Assembly: GCA_017560825.1 (NCBI GenBank)
Contig: JAFZED010000037.1
Location: 1-46,950 of the forward strand
Direction: 5' to 3'
Source: Bacteroidales bacterium
GTDB lineage: Bacteria > Bacteroidota > Bacteroidia > Bacteroidales > UBA932
DNA length: 46,950 nt
The position numbers and the translations under genes were made by a program. Of the stretch, positions 39,577-46,950 are shown one piece after another (the first letter of the stretch is position 1; each line of letters opens with the position of its first letter). The notes beneath the pieces are model-generated. The model was not told the DNA's origin and did not search any database. It worked only from the letters and a program-made list of their open reading frames with translations.

Positions 39577-40317
39577 ATGAAAAAGTTCGGTCTCATAGGG
39601 CATCCTATAGCTCATTCGCTCTCCCCTGCCTTGTTCAAGGCGGGATATGACGGCAGATACACCTATGACCTCATTGAGGAAGAGAGCTTCGAAGCGGCAT
39701 ATTCCCGTTTTATTAATGAATATGACGGCATCAACGTCACTGCCCCGTTCAAGGAGCAGGCCTTCGCCAAGGCAGACATCCTGTCGGAGGAATGCAGGGC
39801 TATCGGGGCAGCAAACATCCTTATCAAGACCCCACAGGGCATCAAGGCCCACAACTCCGACTATCTCGGAGTAAGGATGTGGATCCAGGAAGTCAGCGGG
39901 AACGACGCCTCGCAGAGCGTGCTCGTCGTCGGGGCGGGCGGAGCCGGAAAGGCAGCGGCCGCTGCGGCTGCATCGCTTGGAATGCAGACCACGATCATCA
40001 ACAGGACAATGAGCAAAGCCGCACAATGGGCTGAAAATCAGGGGATATATAAATATATCATCAAACCTGTCAAGGCTTTTGCCGAAGAGTTCAGACGCAG
40101 CGACATCGTCATATATACACTCCCTGTGGCACTTCCGCAGATCTCGGAGCTTGACAGGAGCGAGATCGAAGGAAAGAAGGCCTTGCTGGAGGCCAACTAC
40201 AAGGATCCCGTACTGCGCGGAAACGGAAAGCTGTGGCTTTTGTACCAGGCCGTGACCGGATACGGACTTTTCACTGGAGAAAAACCGAATTTAGAGCGAA
40301 TGTCCGATGTTATATGA
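39577..40317 (+). CDS. aroE: Shikimate dehydrogenase
   Basis: Start at the ATG at 39577; the longer frame lies within the methyltransferase gene. 246 residues. Substrate domain: LIGHPIAHSLSPALFKAGYD, GINVTAPFKEQAF with the catalytic Lys, and HNSDYLG with the catalytic Asp. NADP domain: SVLVVGAGGAGKAAAAAAASLG and NRTMSKA. It reduces 3-dehydroshikimate to shikimate, the step before AroK, whose gene is also in this window. It is the last gene of the operon. Confidence 0.95.
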   Translation: MKKFGLIGHPIAHSLSPALFKAGYDGRYTYDLIEEESFEAAYSRFINEYDGINVTAPFKEQAFAKADILSEECRAIGAANILIKTPQGIKAHNSDYLGVRMWIQEVSGNDASQSVLVVGAGGAGKAAAAAAASLGMQTTIINRTMSKAAQWAENQGIYKYIIKPVKAFAEEFRRSDIVIYTLPVALPQISELDRSEIEGKKALLEANYKDPVLRGNGKLWLLYQAVTGYGLFTGEKPNLERMSDVI

Positions 40318-40361
40318 GAAATATTGATTAACTTGCAAAGTTTTTGGGACGTTCCGAAAAC

Positions 40362-40448
40362 AAATATAGAAGGTGCGGTGGATAAAAGTTTCGCAAGTAT
40401 CACCGACCTTCAGTATATAAACAACTTATCACTTGCGAAACTTGAGTT
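40362..40448 (+). promoter_or_regulatory. Conserved 87-base leader, copy B (ssb)
   Basis: Second copy of the element at 38159-38245. The stem arms are 40386-40398 and 40431-40443, identical in sequence to copy A, with the same 32-base loop length and the same 5-base distance to the ATG. Further upstream, TTAACTTGCAAAGT and TTTTTGGGACGT (40328-40352) match, with gaps, the promoter region of copy A (38062-38103). Both the promoter and leader are therefore related by descent or strong shared selection. Confidence 0.75.
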
Positions 40449-40955
40449 ATGTCATTAAACAAAGCAATGCTGATCGGTAACGTTGGTAGAGACCCTGAAG
40501 TACGTTACCTTGATGGAAATTCGGGAAATGCAAAAGTGGCGACCTTCACATTGGCCACAACCGAGAGGTACAGGGACCGCAACGGTGAAACACGTGAAAA
40601 CACAGAATGGCACAACATCGTGGCGTGGAGAAACACTGCAGATGTCGTGGAAAAATTTGTAAAGAAGGGCACTCAGCTGTACATCGAGGGCCGCATCCGC
40701 ACAAGATCGTGGGATGACCAGACAGGCAACAAGAGGTACACTACTGAGATCATCGCTGACACACTCCAGCTCCTGGGAAAGAAGTCTGACAACCCTGCAG
40801 CTGCACAGCCATCTGGCTATCAGCCTCAGCAGCCTCAGCAGCCAAGCTATCAGGCACAGCCTCAGGCACCTGCATACGCTCCACAGCCTGCAGCAAGACC
40901 TGCAGCCCAGCCTGCACCGGAGGCAGACCTTCCAGATGATGACCTTCCGTTCTAA
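40449..40955 (+). CDS. ssb: Single-stranded DNA-binding protein
   Basis: The protein has 168 residues. The OB fold covers about 1-108 (LNKAMLIGNVGRDPEVRYLD, KVATFTLATTERYRDRNGE, EWHNIVAWRNTADVVEKFVK, KGTQLYIEGRIRTRSWDDQ). A linker rich in Gln, Pro, Ala and Tyr follows, and the acidic tip ends DLPDDDLPF, the docking tail for replication and repair partners. The gene lies 33 bases before purA and carries the special leader, which ends at its ATG. Confidence 0.97.
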   Translation: MSLNKAMLIGNVGRDPEVRYLDGNSGNAKVATFTLATTERYRDRNGETRENTEWHNIVAWRNTADVVEKFVKKGTQLYIEGRIRTRSWDDQTGNKRYTTEIIADTLQLLGKKSDNPAAAQPSGYQPQQPQQPSYQAQPQAPAYAPQPAARPAAQPAPEADLPDDDLPF

Positions 40956-40988
40956 AGATATTAACCAACATCAATACATTCAATAAAA

Positions 40989-42251
40989 ATGAAACTTGAC
41001 GTAGTACTCGGTCTCCAGTGGGGAGACGAAGGAAAAGGAAAAATCGTCGACGTACTTGCAGAGAAGTATCCTGTAGTCGCTCGTTTCCAGGGTGGTCCTA
41101 ACGCCGGTCACTCGCTTCATTTCGATGGCAAGAGCTTCGTTCTCAGATCTGTTCCATCAGGAATCTTCAGAGAGGATGCAATGAACATCGTAGGTAACGG
41201 AGTAGTCCTCGACCCTATCACATTCAAGGGAGAGTGCGACAACATCGCCCAGAAGACAGGAATCCCTGTAAACAAGCGTATCGTGATCGCAAAGAAGGCT
41301 CACCTCATCCTTCCTACTCACAGACTTCTCGATGCAGCCAATGAGGCAGCTATGGGTAAGGGCAAGATCGGATCGACCCTCAAAGGCATCGGTCCTACTT
41401 ACACAGACAAGATCAGCCGTCACGGTCTCCGCGTAGGTGACATCCTCGCTGCAGACTTCGCTGACAGATATGCAAAACTCCAGAACCGTCACATCACTCT
41501 TCTTAACCAGATGGGTTACGAGTGCGACCCTCACGCTGAGGATGCGGAATTTATGGAGGCTGTGGAGTTCCTCAAGACTTTTGAGCTCGTAGACTGCGAG
41601 TACCACGTGAACAAGCTTCTCGAGACCAAGGAGATCCTCGCAGAAGGTGCCCAGGGTTCTATGCTTGACATTGACTATGGTTCATATCCTTTCGTGACAT
41701 CGTCTACAACATCTTGCTCAGGTGCTTGTGTAGGACTTGGCGTAAGCCCTCAGAAGATCGGTCACGTGTACGGAATCTTCAAGGCGTACTGCACACGCGT
41801 GGGCAGCGGTCCTTTCCCTACAGAGCTCTTTGACGAGACAGGTGAGAAGATCCGCGCTATCGGACACGAGTTCGGAGCCGTTACAGGCCGCCCTCGCCGC
41901 TGCGGATGGCTCGACCTTGTAGCCCTCAAGTATGCTGTGATGATCAGCGGCGTCACCGACCTGATTATGATGAAGTCAGACTGCCTCGACACATTCGAGA
42001 CCATCAAGGTCTGCACATCGTACATCGTGGACGGACAGCCTTCAGACCAGTGGCCATTCGACACATTCGCTAACATCGAGCCAGTGTACACAGAGTTCAA
42101 GGGATGGAACACAGACCTCACTCACTGCCGCACAGAGGAAGAGCTTCCAACAGAGTTCCGCGACTACATCGCCTTTATGGAGAGCTACCTCGGAGTTCCG
42201 ATCAAGATCATCTCAGTAGGTCCTGACCGCGAAGCGACAATTATGAGATAA
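40989..42251 (+). CDS. purA: Adenylosuccinate synthetase
   Basis: The protein has 420 residues. GTP/IMP-binding signature LGLQWGDEGKGKIVDVLAE at the start, then GGPNAGHSLHFDGK, GIGPTYTDKISRHGLR, EGAQGSMLDIDYGSYPFVTSS, and GRPRRCGWLDLVALKYA. It joins IMP and aspartate on the way to AMP. The spacing suggests co-transcription with ssb, linking nucleotide supply with replication. The unit is closed by a terminator. Confidence 0.97.
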   Translation: MKLDVVLGLQWGDEGKGKIVDVLAEKYPVVARFQGGPNAGHSLHFDGKSFVLRSVPSGIFREDAMNIVGNGVVLDPITFKGECDNIAQKTGIPVNKRIVIAKKAHLILPTHRLLDAANEAAMGKGKIGSTLKGIGPTYTDKISRHGLRVGDILAADFADRYAKLQNRHITLLNQMGYECDPHAEDAEFMEAVEFLKTFELVDCEYHVNKLLETKEILAEGAQGSMLDIDYGSYPFVTSSTTSCSGACVGLGVSPQKIGHVYGIFKAYCTRVGSGPFPTELFDETGEKIRAIGHEFGAVTGRPRRCGWLDLVALKYAVMISGVTDLIMMKSDCLDTFETIKVCTSYIVDGQPSDQWPFDTFANIEPVYTEFKGWNTDLTHCRTEEELPTEFRDYIAFMESYLGVPIKIISVGPDREATIMR

Positions 42252-42258
42252 GACAATA

Positions 42259-42285
42259 AAAACCGACTCACACAGAGCCGGTTTT
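42259..42285. terminator. Bidirectional terminator between purA and the esterase gene
   Basis: AAAACCGACTC (42259-42269) and GAGCCGGTTTT (42275-42285) pair with one mismatch around a 5-base loop, followed by TATTTTTAT. The A-run on the other side makes it work for the minus-strand esterase gene too. Confidence 0.85.
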
Positions 42286-42298
42286 TATTTTTATATCG

Positions 42299-44275
42299 TT
42301 ATTTGAAAAGCAGCTGAGCGAACTGGTGGAGGCTGCGGCGCCAAGACTGCCATTCGTGGGCTGTCTCTGGAGAGATGTAGAAGTGGGCATTCATTCCAGA
42401 TGCCTTGAGGGCTGCAGTTGTCACCTCCTGGTTGTGTCCCCAACGAGGATCCTTGAGCTCGTGGCTTCCGTAGCTGATGAAAACCAGGTCATACGCGTCT
42501 CTGAAGCCCTCTGTCTGATCTGCTTCCTCAACGCTGATGACACCACCACTGAACATTCCAAGGGCTGAGAAGACATCAGGATTCTTCATTGTGATGATCT
42601 TTGTCTGCATTCCTCCCATTGAGAGTCCTGCCATAGCGCGGTGCTTCCTGTCGGCTTTAGTACGGTATCTTGCGTCCACCATCGGGATTATATCATTGAT
42701 AAGTCTGGTCATAAATGCGTCAGCCCAGTCTGAAGGGAAGCCCATCACTCCTGGCTTAGGTGTCCACGAGCCGTTATCCATAACGATGATGAACTCTTCT
42801 GCCTTGCCCTCTGCAATGAGGTTATCCATAATCAGGCCTGCCCTACCCTGCTCTGACCATCCGTGCTCGCTCTCACCGTAGCCGTGCTGGAGGTAAAGCA
42901 CAGGATAACGCCTCTTCTTGTTCTGGTCGTATCCCGGTGGAGTGTAGATGAAGCAGTGGCATATCCTGTCTTCTGTCTGAGAATAATAGTAAACCTCTCT
43001 CACATCGCCGTGAGGCACATTCTTCAGAGCGTAGAAGTCCTGATCGTGAGCAGGCACTTCTATGCCGCTTCCCCAACGGCTTGCACCATAATAGTAGAGC
43101 GAACCCGGATCTGGAACCGAAGCTCCATCCACCTCAAACTGATAATAGTGGAAACCTTCATCCTGAGGAGCTGACTCACCGGTCCACACACCGTTCTCAT
43201 CCCTTCTCATAGGGTACTTCACCGCACCTATGTCGAGCTTTACAGAAGTTGCATCCGGTGCAACGAGCTGCGCCCTTACCATACGCTGTGAGTTCACCAT
43301 AGGATACTCTCTTCCTGGCTGGTTGGATGCTGACGGCACAAAGTCCTCCTTAAGAGTCTTTGTAATACGCTGCTTCTCAACGAAGGTCACCATAGCCTCA
43401 AGAGTTTCAGGGGCATACATTCCCATTCCGTGACCGCCTCCTTCCACCGAGTGAAATTCAGTAACGACTCCCGCCTCAGAAAGAAGCTGATGGAAATGAG
43501 TTCCCTGGCAATAAGGAACCACATTGTCCGCAGTTCCGTGGAACACAATAACCGGAGGATCAGATGGGTCAATGTATGTCGTCGCATTCAGAGCCTTGAA
43601 AGCCTCTTCATTGCCTTTGAACGAAAAACCCATTACAGTCTCTTCCGGAGTGTGGTTCCAGGTATCCTCATTGCCGCAGCACATATAATGAAGGTCTGTA
43701 GGACCTGACCAGCAGCAAGCTGCGTCAACAAGACTACTGAACTTAGTGTATTCTCCAAGAGCACCTTCCAGCTCCGCCACGCCGTTGCTTGTAGCGGCGA
43801 GGGATGCCAGATGAGCGCCTGATGAAAATCCGGAAGTCACCACGAAATCAGGATCGAAACCATACTTCTGCGCATTTCCACGCACATAGCGCACAACAGC
43901 CTTGATGTCGTGAATCTGCGCAGGGAACTTTGCATCTATCGAAGAACGGTGGTTAGGGGTCACAACTGCATAACCTGCATCAAGAAAGGCATTCACAATG
44001 GTGCCCAGGTCTGCCATACCCTTTGAATTATTCGAGTACCAGGCGCTTCCATAGATGTGGATAGCGACAGGATACACTTCCCTCTCAACCTTCGGGATGT
44101 AGATGTCCAGTGTATGATAGACCTGACCGTCACCGACATAATCAAGATCTGCAAACTGCTCAGAACAATGAACATCAATCTTCGGCATCTGCCAGCCTCC
44201 GAACCCTCCGGCAGGCTGGGCATATGCAGAAAGCGCGCAAACCGCACACAATACTACAATGCTGATCCTTTTCAT
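42299..44275 (-). CDS. Secreted bimodular esterase (alpha/beta hydrolase plus CE1-like domain)
   Basis: The protein has 658 residues with a signal peptide (MKRISIVVLCAVCALSAYAQ). Domain 1 (about 40-305) is an alpha/beta hydrolase of the BD-FAE/lipase-like group: nucleophile Ser151 in SGFSSGAH, Asp in FHGTADNVVPY, His in GGGHGMG. A middle beta-sandwich (about 320-410) looks like an early-set/CBM48 domain. Domain 2 (about 425-658) is a CE1/esterase-D type: YPVLYLQHGYGESEHGW, nucleophile Ser552 in AGLSMGGMQ, and a C-terminal AHEWQSWR histidine. Two active sites in one chain suggest de-acetylation and de-feruloylation of plant glycans; the substrate is inferred only. It lies 29 bases behind the second transporter gene. 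Confidence 0.85.
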   Translation of the reverse strand: MKRISIVVLCAVCALSAYAQPAGGFGGWQMPKIDVHCSEQFADLDYVGDGQVYHTLDIYIPKVEREVYPVAIHIYGSAWYSNNSKGMADLGTIVNAFLDAGYAVVTPNHRSSIDAKFPAQIHDIKAVVRYVRGNAQKYGFDPDFVVTSGFSSGAHLASLAATSNGVAELEGALGEYTKFSSLVDAACCWSGPTDLHYMCCGNEDTWNHTPEETVMGFSFKGNEEAFKALNATTYIDPSDPPVIVFHGTADNVVPYCQGTHFHQLLSEAGVVTEFHSVEGGGHGMGMYAPETLEAMVTFVEKQRITKTLKEDFVPSASNQPGREYPMVNSQRMVRAQLVAPDATSVKLDIGAVKYPMRRDENGVWTGESAPQDEGFHYYQFEVDGASVPDPGSLYYYGASRWGSGIEVPAHDQDFYALKNVPHGDVREVYYYSQTEDRICHCFIYTPPGYDQNKKRRYPVLYLQHGYGESEHGWSEQGRAGLIMDNLIAEGKAEEFIIVMDNGSWTPKPGVMGFPSDWADAFMTRLINDIIPMVDARYRTKADRKHRAMAGLSMGGMQTKIITMKNPDVFSALGMFSGGVISVEEADQTEGFRDAYDLVFISYGSHELKDPRWGHNQEVTTAALKASGMNAHFYISPETAHEWQSWRRSLHQFAQLLFK

Positions 44276-44304
44276 ATAACTTTATTCTTTTAAAAGTACT
44301 TTAT

Positions 44305-45681
44305 CTATTTCCTCGCAGGCTCATCCAGACCGAGCGAAGGATGCTTCTTCGACGAGAAGAAAAGCACAAGCGCAACTGCAATAGCCACTACGCCGAGGAG
44401 GATGAACACATACTCAGCGTGGAGGGCGGCTGACACTTCCTGTGCGTGGTTTCCCGCCTGGGTGATCTCCCTTGTGAAGATCCTGCCCACATAGATAGGC
44501 ACAGCCCACATTCCAAGGTTCTGCACCCAATAAATGAGCGAGTACGCGGTACCGAGGTTCTTTTCAGGGATGATCTTCGGCACAGACGGCCACATCGCCG
44601 AAGGAACGAGCGAATAGCCGATTCCGAGAAGGGCTATGGACATATAGGCATATGCCGGTACGCCCTGAGGGGCGAAGGTTATGATAAGGTGCGACACAAG
44701 CACAAGTGCCGAACCCACTATCATCCAGGTTGTCGCCTTTCCCACCCTGTCAACAAGCGCTCCGAAAAGCGGAGTGAAAAGGATGGTGAAGAACGGAATC
44801 ATAGCCAGAAGGACAGTGGCAATGTCCAGATTCACGCCAAAGAGAGGCAGGAGAATGGACACGCCGAACTTCTTGAATCGTATCACGCAGCAGTAGAAGG
44901 TCACACAAAGGATCGCGATCATCAGGAAGCGTGGATTGCTGAGCACCTTCCATATGTCGGAGAAACGGAACTTGTCCTCTTCCGCAGTCTCCACCTTGTC
45001 AGTCTCTCCTGTCTGACGGTCAAACTTAGCGTCCATAGCCACGAATATAGCCCAGAGGATGGCACCGACCGCAAGGACGGCAAGGCCGATCAGGGCCGGC
45101 CTGTTGGTTTCCGCCAATGTATATATCTCCCCAAGGGCCTTCTGCTTCACGATCATAGGCGCCACAAGGATGGCTGTGGCCGTACCGAAGCGGGCGATAG
45201 CCAGCTGCAGGCCCATTGCCAGGGCCATATTCCTGCCCTTGAACCATTTGGCGATGGAACGAGTTACCGAAACGCCGGCGATTTCGCTTCCGAGGCCAAA
45301 GAGCATACAACCCACGTATGCTACAGTGAGCGAGGTCTCAGGCTTGAAACCGGCGGAAATTGCGAAAGTCACAAGGCCGGCACCCAGCACCATCATCGCA
45401 ACGAAGATGGAGCCCACAAGACGGACACCGAACCTGTCGAGCAGCGCACCGCAGACGATCAGACCTCCCCAGATGCAGAGGAAGGAATATCCGCTCGCAT
45501 AGAAGCCGTAATCCTGCATATCCCAGCCAAGCTCAAGAAACTCAGGATTCTTGAACAGCTCGGAAAGCGAAGAGAACATATCATCAAAGAAGTACGAGGC
45601 GAACATAGGAACAACAAGGCACGCCAGCGCAAGCCAGCATGCCCATCTGTTGTCCTTAAGAGTATTTTTAAGGGTTGACAT
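44305..45681 (-). CDS. MFS transporter, paralogue of the upstream gene
   Basis: The protein has 458 residues with twelve predicted membrane segments. Key motifs are GALLDRFGVRLVGS (the MFS loop 2-3 signature), SIAKWFKGRNMALAMGLQLAIARFG after segment 5, and GALVDRVGKATTWM in the second half. The KWFxGxxMALAMGL block resembles MFSD1-type dipeptide carriers and their bacterial relatives, which is only a hint at the substrate. Its ATG overlaps the stop of the upstream transporter (TAATG), so the two are made together. The esterase gene follows. Confidence 0.85.
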   Translation of the reverse strand: MSTLKNTLKDNRWACWLALACLVVPMFASYFFDDMFSSLSELFKNPEFLELGWDMQDYGFYASGYSFLCIWGGLIVCGALLDRFGVRLVGSIFVAMMVLGAGLVTFAISAGFKPETSLTVAYVGCMLFGLGSEIAGVSVTRSIAKWFKGRNMALAMGLQLAIARFGTATAILVAPMIVKQKALGEIYTLAETNRPALIGLAVLAVGAILWAIFVAMDAKFDRQTGETDKVETAEEDKFRFSDIWKVLSNPRFLMIAILCVTFYCCVIRFKKFGVSILLPLFGVNLDIATVLLAMIPFFTILFTPLFGALVDRVGKATTWMIVGSALVLVSHLIITFAPQGVPAYAYMSIALLGIGYSLVPSAMWPSVPKIIPEKNLGTAYSLIYWVQNLGMWAVPIYVGRIFTREITQAGNHAQEVSAALHAEYVFILLGVVAIAVALVLFFSSKKHPSLGLDEPARK

Positions 45682-46950
45682 TATTTCTTGATGTTTGGAA
45701 GTTCAAGTCCATAGCCTTTCTTGCGGTCCTCGACCTTGAGGAGGAATGACATCACGAAGGCAACGACACCGAACGATGCGAAGATTATCATAGGAACAAG
45801 GTAACCACCTGTAGCCTTGAGGGCGTTTCCGATGATGAGCGGAACGAAGCAGAGACCTACGTTCTGGATCCAGAAGATGAGTGAGTATGCACTTCCGAGG
45901 ATCACAGGATCGATAATCTTAGGAACTGATGGCCAGAGAGCCGCAGGAACCAGTGAGAACGAAACTCCGAGAACCACGATGAGAAGGAGTGCGAACCACT
46001 TCACAGGATAGAGCGGAAGGAGGAACGCGAAGCTGAGGTGGCACGCGATCATAATGATTGCACCGATCATAAGCATTGTAGCACCCTTACCCTTGTTGTC
46101 AAGGAAGGCTCCAAGGAACGGAGTAAGCACCATTGCGAGAATAGGGAACCATCTGAAGAGGTCAGCAGCCTCAGATGCAGGGATCTGGAGGGTAACCTCA
46201 AGGAAGTTGGTCGCATATCTCTGGAATGGGAAGATTGCCGAGTAATAAAGTACGCAGAGAAGAGCTACAAACCAGAACATCTTGCTTCCGAAGATCTTTC
46301 CGAGGTCGCTTACCTTGAAATCTTCACTTGATTCGCCACCTGCAACGATGCCTTTCTGTCTGTCAAGCTTCGCATCCATTACTGAGAATACGATGAAGTT
46401 GATGAGACCGATCAGAAGGAGAACCACGCAGAAGAGGATAGGAGCCTCTACATTACCGAACTTGTCAGCAAGACGTGGGGATGCTGAAAGAACTGCGAAT
46501 ACTCCAAGACGTGCGATTGCCATCTCCAGACCCATTGCCAGAGCCATTTCCTTACCCTCAAACCACTTTGCAATAGCCTTTGAAACGGTGATACCTGCCA
46601 TTTCGCATCCGCAACCGAAGATCATGAATCCAAGTGATGCGAGTTTTGCTCTGCCTGGCATTGCTGTCCACCATGAGTTGAGCCACTGGCAGAACTCTGT
46701 CGCCTGGAACCACTCTGTGATGGCTACATATTTGATTGCTGCTCCTACGACCATGAGTGATGTCGAAAGGATACCGGTGAAGCGTACTCCCATCTTGTCA
46801 AGGATGATACCTGCAAGGATAAGAAATCCGAACACGTTGAGCATATACTCAGATGCGGCGTATGTTCCGAAGACCGAACTGTCCCATCCTCTTGAAGACT
46901 CGATGAGAGACTGAAGAGGTGACATCACGTCCACGAACATATACGCGAAG
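45681..46950 (-). CDS. MFS transporter, N-terminus beyond the window
   Basis: The frame stays open to the right edge; the first visible residues FAYMFVDVMSPLQSLIE line up with the first membrane helix of the paralogue, so perhaps 20-30 residues are missing. The visible 422 residues hold GIILDKMGVRFTGI, AIAKWFEGKEMALAMGLEMAIARLG and GAFLDNKGKGATMLM at matching places. The central loop (about residue 195-225) is charged. The two transporters differ throughout and share the fold and motifs, so the duplication is old. Substrate unknown; peptides or sugars released by neighbouring enzymes are possible. Confidence 0.85.
   Translation of the reverse strand, partial: FAYMFVDVMSPLQSLIESSRGWDSSVFGTYAASEYMLNVFGFLILAGIILDKMGVRFTGILSTSLMVVGAAIKYVAITEWFQATEFCQWLNSWWTAMPGRAKLASLGFMIFGCGCEMAGITVSKAIAKWFEGKEMALAMGLEMAIARLGVFAVLSASPRLADKFGNVEAPILFCVVLLLIGLINFIVFSVMDAKLDRQKGIVAGGESSEDFKVSDLGKIFGSKMFWFVALLCVLYYSAIFPFQRYATNFLEVTLQIPASEAADLFRWFPILAMVLTPFLGAFLDNKGKGATMLMIGAIIMIACHLSFAFLLPLYPVKWFALLLIVVLGVSFSLVPAALWPSVPKIIDPVILGSAYSLIFWIQNVGLCFVPLIIGNALKATGGYLVPMIIFASFGVVAFVMSFLLKVEDRKKGYGLELPNIKK

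Noticed and set aside
44446-45678. 410-codon frame on the plus strand
   Set aside because: Entirely antisense to the MFS transporter; charged, His-rich sequence without any family pattern.

Overview
The window is chromosomal DNA of a Bacteroidota bacterium, most likely order Bacteroidales. Three things point there: an aerotolerance (Bat) operon, ECF-sigma/DUF4252 and ExbB-ExbD-TonB clusters typical of that group, and promoters of the Bacteroidota type (TTTG, about 19 bases, TAnnTTTG) in front of many genes. A periplasmic family-2 beta-galactosidase, a two-domain esterase and a BACON-like lipoprotein suggest a glycan-degrading host- or gut-associated organism. Genus cannot be set from this sequence. 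No rRNA, tRNA or CRISPR array was seen.

Layout. Positions 1-2932 are a low-GC accessory patch on the minus strand: a truncated RhuM-family gene, an unknown 492-aa protein, and two small adjacent paralogues of unknown function. Both transcription units there start from similar promoter segments. Positions 3266-5898 hold an ECF sigma factor, its likely membrane anti-sigma partner, two DUF4252 proteins and a secreted protein. Positions 5962-12224 are housekeeping: rpiB, truB, a MATE exporter, a YgjP-type metalloprotease (opposite strand), rpsO and pnp. Positions 12313-13408 are a Y1 (HUH) transposase gene closely bracketed by two nearly identical palindromes, a REP/RAYT-like or IS200/IS605-like unit.

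Positions 13700-25197 (minus strand) are one long gene run: moxR, a DUF58 gene, a membrane protein gene, batA, batB, batC, a fused batD-batE, and lacZ 12 bases behind it. Going right from a divergent promoter are truA, then exbB-exbD-tonB, an RsuA/RluB-type pseudouridine synthase with a repetitive arginine-rich N-terminus, era, parC and aroK. recJ runs against aroK and is divergent from lysS. A surface lipoprotein gene follows on the minus strand.

Positions 38040-42251 hold two plus-strand operons: gamma-carbonic anhydrase-like, trmH-like and aroE; then ssb and purA. The first genes of both carry the same 87-base leader ending exactly at the start codon, with a perfect 13-bp stem. This is the most unusual non-coding signal in the window. 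The last part (42299-46950, minus strand) has two translationally coupled paralogous MFS transporters feeding into a bimodular secreted esterase gene, probably a nutrient-uptake unit.

Most conserved gene names are secure. Functions in the first 3 kb, of the leader element, and of the transporter/esterase substrates are not known from the sequence.
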